42,896 nt of DNA, taken from JAOTYV01 sp041557595 (GTDB taxonomy: Bacteria > Pseudomonadota > Alphaproteobacteria > UBA8366). The stretch lies in the NCBI GenBank assembly GCA_041557595.1, contig JBFFGE010000013.1, positions 1 to 42,896 on the forward strand, in the 5' to 3' direction. A model generated the notes under the pieces. That model searched no databases. It saw nothing but the letters and a program-made list of their open reading frames with translations, and was not told the DNA's origin. Below are positions 32,026 to 38,295 of the stretch, one piece after another (the first letter of the stretch is position 1; each line of letters opens with the position of its first letter). The position numbers and the translations under genes were made by a program.

Positions 32026-33534
32026 TTACGCGTCTTTGTATTTCTTGATCTCGCCGCTGTCGATCCGGGCGAGGTAGGATTCGAGCTCCCGCTTGACGAT
32101 CGGAGCAAGAATGTAGAGACCCAGAATGTTCGGTACGCAGATGAGGAACACCAGCGCGTCCGAGATATCCAGGATCGGTCCCAGCTGAACGACGCAGCCG
32201 AGTGCGACAAAGGCGCAGAAGATGAGCTTGTAGATCGTCTGCCCCCGCATGCTCTCGCCGAACATATAGGTCCATCCCTTCAGCCCGTAATACGACCAGG
32301 AAATCATGGTCGAGAAGGCAAACAGGACCCCCGCAAAGGCGAGCGGGATCGGGAACCACGAGAATTGCCGCTCGAACGCCGCCGAAGTCATGGCGATGCC
32401 CTTGGCCGTCCCCGCAAAGTTGGGATCGGCGACCGCCGACGTGCCGATCACCAGGGCGGTGATCGTGCAAATGACGATCGTGTCGATGAACGGCTCGAGC
32501 AAGGATACGATGCCTTCGGTGACCGGTTCCTTGGTGCGGACCGCCGAATGGGCGATGGACGCCGAACCGATTCCCGCTTCGTTCGAGAAGACCGCCCGCT
32601 GGAACCCGATAATCAGGGCGCCCAACGCGCCGCCGGCGACGCCTTCGCCGGTTAGCGCGCCGGTGAAGATATTGCCGATGGCTTCCGGCAGGACGGAAGC
32701 GTTCAGGAAGATGACGATCAGGGCGAAGAAGCAGTAGAAAATCGCCATGAACGGTACGATCTTTTCCGTCACCCGGGCAATCGACTTGATGCCGCCGACG
32801 ATGACCATAAACACGATACCGGCCATGATAAGACCGACCAGCCAGCCGAGGCCGTCCAGGCCGCCGCCGGCGACGTGGTTCAGCTGCACATAGGCTTGGT
32901 TCGACTGGAACATATTGCCGATGCCGAGGGCGCCGATAAAGATGCCGATGGCGTAGAAGGTTCCCATGAACTTGCCGAAACCTTCCATGCCGCGCTCGGC
33001 GAAGCCTTTGCGCAGATAGTACATCGGGCCGCCGGAAACGGAGCCGTCCGGGTTCTCGTTCCGGTATTTGACGCCGAGCGTACATTCGACAAGCTTGGTC
33101 GACATGCCGAGAAATCCGGCCATGATCAGCCAGAATGTGGCGCCCGGCCCGCCGACCGTCACCGCAACGGCGACGCCGCCGATGTTGCCGATGCCCACCG
33201 TGCCCGAGACAGCGGTGGCGAGAGCCTGAAAGTGCGAGACTTCACCGGCATCCTTGGGATTCGCATAGTCGCCGCGAACCAGCTCGATGGCGAGTTTGAA
33301 GCCGCGGATATTGATGAATTTCAGGTAGAAAGTAAAAAATATGGCGCCGGCGACCAGCCACAAAACGACCAGCGGCAGTTCGGCGCCAAAAATCGGAATT
33401 TTAAAAAAGACGACCTTGCCGACCCAGGCGGCGATCGGCGCGGTTGCCGTATTGATGGTTTCGTCGATGCCTGCGGCATGCGCCGCGGCGGTGGTCAACA
33501 GCAGGACGGCTGTGGCAGCAAGAATACGTTTCAT
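32026..33534 (-). CDS. Alanine/glycine:cation symporter (AGCS family)
   Basis: A 502-residue inner-membrane transporter of the sodium:alanine/glycine symporter family, with about ten or more hydrophobic helices. Family motifs are clear: SHFQALATAVSGTVGIGNIG near 104, GGPGATFWLIMAGFLGMSTK, CTLGVKYRNENPDGSVSGGP with MYYLRKG, GFQRAVFSNEAGIGSASIAH, and FAFSTMISWSYYGLKGWTYM. It begins with a hydrophobic segment resembling a signal peptide (MKRILAATAVLLLTTAAAHA), often seen in this family. GGGGGAG precedes the ATG. The universal stress protein gene lies 39 bases upstream on the same strand, so the two may be co-transcribed, ending at the strong hairpin downstream. Confidence 0.93.
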   Translation of the reverse strand: MKRILAATAVLLLTTAAAHAAGIDETINTATAPIAAWVGKVVFFKIPIFGAELPLVVLWLVAGAIFFTFYLKFINIRGFKLAIELVRGDYANPKDAGEVSHFQALATAVSGTVGIGNIGGVAVAVTVGGPGATFWLIMAGFLGMSTKLVECTLGVKYRNENPDGSVSGGPMYYLRKGFAERGMEGFGKFMGTFYAIGIFIGALGIGNMFQSNQAYVQLNHVAGGGLDGLGWLVGLIMAGIVFMVIVGGIKSIARVTEKIVPFMAIFYCFFALIVIFLNASVLPEAIGNIFTGALTGEGVAGGALGALIIGFQRAVFSNEAGIGSASIAHSAVRTKEPVTEGIVSLLEPFIDTIVICTITALVIGTSAVADPNFAGTAKGIAMTSAAFERQFSWFPIPLAFAGVLFAFSTMISWSYYGLKGWTYMFGESMRGQTIYKLIFCAFVALGCVVQLGPILDISDALVFLICVPNILGLYILAPIVKRELESYLARIDSGEIKKYKDA

Positions 33535-33573
33535 GACACTCCCCCTTTTACTGTGTCCAAGATTGTTAATTTT

Positions 33574-34008
33574 TCAGGGAACGACCGTAACGGGCACCGG
33601 TGATGTTTGGACCAGCGATCCGGCGACGCTGCCGAATAAGAGTGAGGCAACGCGGGATTCGCCCTTGCGGCCGATGAAGATTTGCGTGGCGCCCCGTTCC
33701 TTTGCGAGATCGACGAGCGTCTCTGTCGGATGACCGTGATGCACGACCACCTCGACCTTCACACCCTTAGCTTTTACCGATTTGGCAATCGGCTCCAGCA
33801 CCGTCGATTGGGCGCGCTCGATTTCTTCTTCGCGGCGTTTATGCCGCTCCGCCAACTCGTCGGGTGTATGAAAGCTGTAAGGCGACCATTCAATGACATA
33901 TGCTAGGATCAGTTCCGATTTGCTGGCGAGTGCGCGCTCGGTTGCGAATTCTGCGGCTCGGATGCTGCCCTTGCTGCCGTCGACGGCCACGAGAAAGGTA
34001 TTGGACAT
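33574..34008 (-). CDS. Universal stress protein (UspA family), ATP-binding type
   Basis: A 144-residue single Usp domain. FLVAVDGSKGSIRAAEFATE is the first strand and phosphate-binding Asp region. The C-terminal GRKG-ESRVASLLF-GS exactly fits the Gly-2x-Gly-9x-Gly-Ser nucleotide motif of ATP-binding members, and SLVQTSPVPVTVVP is the usual end. Such proteins dimerise and help survival under stress; the specific signal is unknown. AAGGGGG precedes the ATG. It lies upstream of and close to the symporter gene, possibly as a regulatory partner. Confidence 0.93.
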   Translation of the reverse strand: MSNTFLVAVDGSKGSIRAAEFATERALASKSELILAYVIEWSPYSFHTPDELAERHKRREEEIERAQSTVLEPIAKSVKAKGVKVEVVVHHGHPTETLVDLAKERGATQIFIGRKGESRVASLLFGSVAGSLVQTSPVPVTVVP

Positions 34009-34175
34009 CGGCTACCCCCTTTCTGATTGGTAGGATGTATTGGTCCGGACCGTGATTCCTCACCCGGTTAGCGCCGGGCGACGCTCATGTTTGCAGTTTG
34101 GTGACAGTATTGCCAGTGGAGGGGGACGCCATGCGGCGGTCGTCCGGGGCCGTTCCGGACCGTCTTCGAGCCGTG

Positions 34176-34200
34176 TTTCAGGATTTCTTGAAATTTTTTT
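34176..34200 (+). terminator. Weak terminator-like hairpin in the leader of the small basic protein gene
   Basis: TTTCAGG-ATTT-CTTGAAA can pair over seven positions (one G-T pair) and is followed directly by seven T residues (34194-34200), 17 bases before the GTG start of the small gene. The stem is AT-rich and weak. It could attenuate the small gene or be chance; no upstream plus-strand gene needs a terminator here. Confidence 0.3.
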
Positions 34201-34217
34201 GGAAAGAATAATTTCTG

Positions 34218-34421
34218 GTGACCAAGGAAAAGGCCCGCAAACGGGCAAAGGCGAAATCGGCCCAGCGAGCCCATAAACAGGGCGGCGATGCCAAGGTGCC
34301 GGGGAAGAAGATCCGGCCCGGCCAGTTCGATCCGGGCGCGAATTCGATCAAGGGACCGCGCGCGAACGCGAACACCAAGAGCTTCTCCGGGGCCAAACGA
34401 GGGTCGGCCCGCTCGCGATAG
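34218..34421 (+). CDS. Small basic protein of unknown function
   Basis: A 67-residue, very Lys/Arg-rich protein: MTKEKARKRAKAKSAQRAHK at the start, a Pro-Gly-rich middle (GQFDPGANSIKGP), and FSGAKRGSARSR at the end. It has no hydrophobic segment and is probably disordered, so it may bind nucleic acid or ribosomes. Its structure (basic helix, FDPG-NSIKGP motif, KRG-ARSR end) resembles small proteins I have seen in other alphaproteobacteria, but I cannot name a family. The GTG start at 34218 has only a weak GGAAAG upstream. It stands alone between divergent and co-directional genes, 130 bases before the dioxygenase. Confidence 0.55.
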   Translation: MTKEKARKRAKAKSAQRAHKQGGDAKVPGKKIRPGQFDPGANSIKGPRANANTKSFSGAKRGSARSR

Positions 34422-34551
34422 GCCTTGCGATTTGACCGTTTCCGATCGTGCCCCGGTCAAGCGGCGCGCCGGTTCACACCGTCTTGCCCGGGTTTGGTCG
34501 GACCGTCATACTCGGTGGACCGCGAAAGCCCCGTTGGCGAGAGGGATTGCC

Positions 34552-35478
34552 ATGCTTACTCAAGAAAAAGTGCAGTTTTACAGGGACAATGGCTATGTGT
34601 CCGTCTCCGGCGTTTTGCCCGATACCGACATAGACCATCTGCAGCGCGTGACCGACGAATTTCTCGACCGGTCGCGCGGCCTCACCGAAAGCGACGATAT
34701 TTTCGATCTGGAAGAGGGCCACACCGCGGACCATCCGCGTCTGCGCCGCATCAAGCGGCCGATCAAGCAGCACCCGGCCTATGAGGCGGTGCTGCATCAT
34801 CCGAAAATCACCGCGCTCTTGCAGCAGGTGCTGGGCCCGGCCGTTCGCCATTACGGGCTGAAGCTCAATCTCAAGCCGGGCGGCGGGGGCGATCCGGTGG
34901 AGTGGCATCAGGACTGGGCCTACTATCCGCATACCAACGACGACCTCTGCGTGCTGGGAATCTTTCTCGACGACGTGACGCCCGACAAGGGGCCGCTCCT
35001 GGTGGTGCCCGGAAGCCACAAGGGGCCGGTGCTCGACCATCATCAGGACGGCATGTTCGCGGGGGCGGTCACCGATCCGGCGGCCGACGCGATGTATGCG
35101 AAGGCGGTTCCGCTCGTCGGCAAGACCGGCGACATCACCATTCACCATACGCGGACGCTGCACGGTTCGGCGGCCAACATGTCTTCCGAATATCGCCGAA
35201 TTCTGTTCGTGACCGCGCGCGCCGCCGATGCGTGGCCGCTTACGGAAATGCCTGAAAGCCTGGAGGCGTTCAACGCCATGATGATCGCGGGCGACCCGCC
35301 ATTGTCGCCGCGTCTCGCCGAAGTGCAGGTGCGCCTGCCGCTGCCGCGGCCCGTCGATTGGGAAATCCGGAAGGATTCGATTTTCGATAAACAGCGCGAT
35401 TTGCGAAACAGCCCGTTCGAGCGGCCGAGGAACCAGCCGGAACCTAAGCGAAGTGCGGCGGGTCGGTCAGGCCGATGA
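34552..35478 (+). CDS. Phytanoyl-CoA dioxygenase (PhyH) family protein
   Basis: A 308-residue non-haem Fe(II)/2-oxoglutarate oxygenase of the PhyH family. Iron ligands are His119 and Asp121 in VEWHQDWAYY and His204 in TRTLHGSAAN. Arg215/216 in SEYRRILFV is placed to bind 2-oxoglutarate. GIFLDDVTPDKGPLLVVPGS is the strongly conserved core strand pair. Bacterial members hydroxylate varied small molecules (ectoine, phosphonates, halogenation substrates); the substrate here is not evident. GAGGG lies upstream of the ATG, and the open frame extending upstream to 34288 is not family-like. The last 12 bases overlap the convergent helicase gene. Confidence 0.9.
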   Translation: MLTQEKVQFYRDNGYVSVSGVLPDTDIDHLQRVTDEFLDRSRGLTESDDIFDLEEGHTADHPRLRRIKRPIKQHPAYEAVLHHPKITALLQQVLGPAVRHYGLKLNLKPGGGGDPVEWHQDWAYYPHTNDDLCVLGIFLDDVTPDKGPLLVVPGSHKGPVLDHHQDGMFAGAVTDPAADAMYAKAVPLVGKTGDITIHHTRTLHGSAANMSSEYRRILFVTARAADAWPLTEMPESLEAFNAMMIAGDPPLSPRLAEVQVRLPLPRPVDWEIRKDSIFDKQRDLRNSPFERPRNQPEPKRSAAGRSGR

Positions 35479-37320
35479 ACGCTCGGCCCCGTTGGCCTTA
35501 TGATCGGCGGCGTTGAAATACGGCAAATTGTCCTGCGGTGAGCAGCCGATCACGGCGAGCCGTTCGGCTATTCTGATCGCTTTCTGGTATTTGCGTTCGC
35601 GATCTTCCGGCGTGTGCGTCTTGAAGACCGTTCCGCAAAGGGAAATGCCGTAATGGGCCTGCAAGGTCCGGATCTCCCGGCCGGCGAGCATGCCGTCGGC
35701 GAGAAGGGCGAGGTCGAAGTCGCTCTGTTTGACGATCTGCAGCTTGTTGTCCACCAGATAGCCGCGAATCCGTGCCTCCGCCGCCAGGGCGGCGTCCCAA
35801 TATTCGGATTCGGTTTGCGTCGGCTCGCCCGAGACCTCGAGGAACGCCATGCAGAAGGCGAGAAACACCTGCTCCTTTGCATTCGCCGACTTCCAGGCGG
35901 TGCTGCCGAGGCTGTTCCAAACCGATAGGTCCATCTCTTCGAAGACCTTCGGCACCCGCTCGAAAAACAGCCGGTGCAGCCCGTTTTCGTTCAGCGAGCT
36001 GCCGAGCTTCTGTTCCTTGTAGATGTCGATCGCCGCATAGGTACCGCAGACGGGGCAGGTGTCGTCCTGATAGGCGTCCTTCTTGTAGATGTGCGAGCAC
36101 CGCATCTTGTTCGGCAATTCGTTGGTGCACAGCAGGTAGGTTTCGCTGTGGTCTTCATCGTCCTGCTGCAGGCCGATCCAATTGAACCGGTTCATGAATT
36201 GCATGTAGGACCGCCGGTGGCTCCAGAGGCTCCATTCCAACTTCTCAACGGGCCCGAAGGTGCTCCAGTTCGAGCTCACATCGATGACGATGCATTTGTC
36301 CTTGCCCGGCGCCGACCGCAATCCGCGGCCCACCGACTGGCCCCACAGCACCTTGGACAGGGTCGGCCGGAGATGGACGATGATGTTGCAGTACGGATTG
36401 TCCCAGCCTTCGGCCAGGACGCCGACGGATACCATCGCTTCGATGTCGCCGTCCTCGTGACGGCGCAGCAGCCGCATGCGCTCGCCGATCGGTGTCTGGG
36501 CGGTCACCATGGCCGCTTCGATGCCGCAATCGCGGATGGTTTGCAGGGTCGCTTCCGCGACGCTTATATCGGCGCAAAACCAGGCCGAGATCGGCCGCGT
36601 CGACAGCTTTTCGCGCTCTTCCTTGTAGCTCCAGATCGCATAGTCGATCATCGATGACTTGATGATCGCGGGCGCCAGCTTCGCGACGGGGAAATCGCCC
36701 GAGCTGATATCGATGTTCTTGAGTTCCAGATCATGCACGAAATGCGGTCGATAGACCGGCCGCACCAAGACGCCTTCATCGATCAGCGTCTCGATATCGG
36801 CGCAATCGATAATCGTCTCGAAGGCGAGGTGGAGTTGGTCGCGCTGGTCGCCCGTGCGGCGCTCGGGTGACGCCGTGAGCCCGATAAACTGCGCTTCCGG
36901 TTTTCCGTTCTTGTTGAAATTGTCGATAATGCGTTTGTAGCCCTGGCCGTTTGGCGACACGCGGTGCGCTTCGTCCACGATAATCAGGTCGGCCTTCGGC
37001 ACCGCATCCGCCAAGACATCTTTCGCCCGCATATTGGTCGACAGCAGGATGTCATACCCGTCGAAGGCGGGACCGGTGTCGGAGACTTCCAGCTTGCGGA
37101 CGGTGTGCTTCGCGCCGAGCGCCTTTTCGAGCTGTTCCAGCAGCACCAGCCGATGGCACAGAACGATGATTTTCTTGCCCTTGTAGAACCGCTCGACGAT
37201 CTCGCTCGCGAGAACGCTTTTCCCCGCGCCGGTGGGCGCTTTCAGGATGAACCGGCGGTGTTGTTTCAGGATCGTCGGAAAACTGTCGATGATCTCTTGT
37301 TGCCAGTTTCTGAGTTGCAT
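35467..37320 (-). CDS. SF2 DEAD/DEAH-box helicase with zinc ribbon, RadD-like
   Basis: A 617-residue superfamily 2 helicase. Walker A APTGAGKS is at 28-35, DEAH at 116-119, motif III LTASP near 148 and motif VI QSVGRGLRSAPGK at 328-340. After the motor comes a four-cysteine cluster (Cys398, 408, 422, 425; CPVCG), a probable zinc ribbon. It is followed by a helical C-terminal domain of about 180 residues. The order of domains and the segment VGVLAEGWDNP, then LRPT and GQSVGRGLR, resemble E. coli RadD (YejH), an ATPase in DNA double-strand-break and crosslink repair. It could also be a helicase from a mobile defence locus, but no partner nuclease is present. Its 3' end overlaps the dioxygenase gene by 12 bases. 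Confidence 0.85.
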   Translation of the reverse strand: MQLRNWQQEIIDSFPTILKQHRRFILKAPTGAGKSVLASEIVERFYKGKKIIVLCHRLVLLEQLEKALGAKHTVRKLEVSDTGPAFDGYDILLSTNMRAKDVLADAVPKADLIIVDEAHRVSPNGQGYKRIIDNFNKNGKPEAQFIGLTASPERRTGDQRDQLHLAFETIIDCADIETLIDEGVLVRPVYRPHFVHDLELKNIDISSGDFPVAKLAPAIIKSSMIDYAIWSYKEEREKLSTRPISAWFCADISVAEATLQTIRDCGIEAAMVTAQTPIGERMRLLRRHEDGDIEAMVSVGVLAEGWDNPYCNIIVHLRPTLSKVLWGQSVGRGLRSAPGKDKCIVIDVSSNWSTFGPVEKLEWSLWSHRRSYMQFMNRFNWIGLQQDDEDHSETYLLCTNELPNKMRCSHIYKKDAYQDDTCPVCGTYAAIDIYKEQKLGSSLNENGLHRLFFERVPKVFEEMDLSVWNSLGSTAWKSANAKEQVFLAFCMAFLEVSGEPTQTESEYWDAALAAEARIRGYLVDNKLQIVKQSDFDLALLADGMLAGREIRTLQAHYGISLCGTVFKTHTPEDRERKYQKAIRIAERLAVIGCSPQDNLPYFNAADHKANGAERSSA

Positions 37321-37671
37321 TCGATGCCTATGGTGGAGAAGGGAAATCGCGCAGGAGACAGGGCCGTTTCAGGGACAGGCGAAACCGGCGAAAACCGGCT
37401 GTCGATGGGCGCCGCAGCGATGAAGGTGTCGATCCTCAAAATCCGTCAGGGCCGGTGGCGACAAGCATGGCGACGGGAGGGGCCGCATATATGACCTCTA
37501 CCCAGTCGAATTCCAACCCTCAAAACCATATATAGCCGGTCGAGTGTTAAAAAAATGGACATGGCCTATCGGGGGCTGCTCAAGACAGCCCCCGCATCAT
37601 AGACCTCGGAGCGTGACCAGCCGCGATTACGGCCATGTCCCCAGTTTCCGCGGAAGGGTTTTACGTTATCG
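37321..37671. other. Intergenic region between helicase and AT-rich orphan gene
   Basis: About 350 bases without a supported gene. It contains the nested inverted repeat described separately (37549-37640) and, at 37485-37540, an AT-richer segment with two similar catatat/catatata words. Composition shifts here from the GC-rich chromosome to the AT-rich orphan gene, so a boundary of transferred DNA may lie in this stretch. I see no integrase, direct repeat or tRNA. Confidence 0.5.
37549..37640 (-). terminator. Nested inverted repeat followed by a T run: complex terminator or structured RNA
   Basis: On the minus strand, 31 bases past the stop of the AT-rich gene, GGACATGGCC and its exact complement (37631-37640 and 37557-37566) enclose a second perfect 9-base stem CGGGGGCTG/CAGCCCCCG (37570-37594) with a 7-base loop. 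The outer arm is followed at once by A and seven T residues (from 37555 down to 37549). This would make a transcript end in a branched structure with a U tract, as in an intrinsic terminator with an enlarged head. It could also be a small RNA. Confidence 0.5.
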
Positions 37672-38211
37672 CTAATTTGCCCTTAACCATATACCACAGT
37701 GGGAAAACGGCGCATGCTCTGGAATTAATTCATCAAATACATCCACCATTTCTTGCGCACTTCCCTTATCACATAATAATTTATGCCTGTTTAAGGTAGT
37801 TGAATATTCTTTTAGTAGTTTTTCTATAGAAATTGAGAGGTCAAATCCATGAAACGCACTCGTTTGCGTTATCGGGTCAACGACATCAAAACCAGCAAAA
37901 CTCCACCCATTTTGAATGTTAGTTTTAGGCAGTGGCTGGGGGCATGACACATTTCCATTTGAAAGTCGCACAACCAATTCGGTTGGCAGATCAAATGCAA
38001 TAATTAGCGCTCCTTGAGGAACCCGCAGTGACGGGATGCTCAATGGATCATCAAAAAATAAATTTAACCCAGACTGGTAATCCTGAAACTTCTCATAAAT
38101 GTCCTCATAGCGCACTTCATTGTCATATGAAGTCATAAATAAGTTGTTCAATGATGAGCTTTTTCGGATGTCAAATCCCACTAAAGTCCGCCCGGCCAAA
38201 TAATCCTTCAT
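37672..38211 (-). CDS. AT-rich orphan gene, unknown protein
   Basis: A 179-residue acidic, soluble protein starting MKDYLAGRTLVGFDIRKSSS, with SSLNNLFMTSYDNEVRYEDI and YEKFQDYQSGLNLFF, then SFAGFDVVDPITQTSAFHGF and an end in HCGIWLRAN. No signal peptide, membrane helix or catalytic motif is recognised. Base composition is far more AT-rich than every neighbour, and codons such as AAT, TTA and TTT abound, so it was probably acquired by transfer. The ATG at 38211 has GGAGGG upstream at slightly long spacing; an in-frame GTG at 38229 is possible. A -10-like TATACT lies 47 bases upstream and a structured terminator-like element lies downstream, so it looks like a self-contained unit. Size and composition would suit an orphan immunity or accessory protein, but this is a guess. 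Confidence 0.65.
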   Translation of the reverse strand: MKDYLAGRTLVGFDIRKSSSLNNLFMTSYDNEVRYEDIYEKFQDYQSGLNLFFDDPLSIPSLRVPQGALIIAFDLPTELVVRLSNGNVSCPQPLPKTNIQNGWSFAGFDVVDPITQTSAFHGFDLSISIEKLLKEYSTTLNRHKLLCDKGSAQEMVDVFDELIPEHAPFSHCGIWLRAN

Positions 38212-38257
38212 TTTCTCAGCGCCCTCCACGACCAGTAGACCCGTGAAAACTATGGAC

Positions 38258-38263
38258 AGTATA
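38258..38263 (-). promoter_or_regulatory. -10-like element upstream of the AT-rich orphan gene
   Basis: On the minus strand TATACT (38263 to 38258) is close to the sigma-70 -10 consensus and lies 47 bases before the ATG at 38211. No good -35 is found 16-18 bases further upstream, so support is modest. Confidence 0.3.
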
Positions 38264-38295
38264 TCGTTTTACCCGCTCTCTGCGGTTGATTTCGG

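Noticed and set aside
37557..37640. A tRNA (7-base loop CTCAAGA on a stem, closed by a long outer stem)
   Set aside because: The hairpin loop looks like an anticodon loop, but there is no T-loop GTTCGA, no D-arm and no CCA, and the stems have the wrong lengths.
37549..38211. A type III toxin-antitoxin pair (RNA plus endoribonuclease)
   Set aside because: The structured element is downstream rather than upstream of the gene, it is not a tandem repeat, and the protein shows no ToxN-like sequence.
35467..38211. An antiphage defence island (helicase plus AT-rich gene)
   Set aside because: The helicase is RadD-like and chromosomal in composition, no nuclease or other effector domain is visible, and the two genes are 350 bases apart with different base composition. 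The idea remains possible but unsupported.
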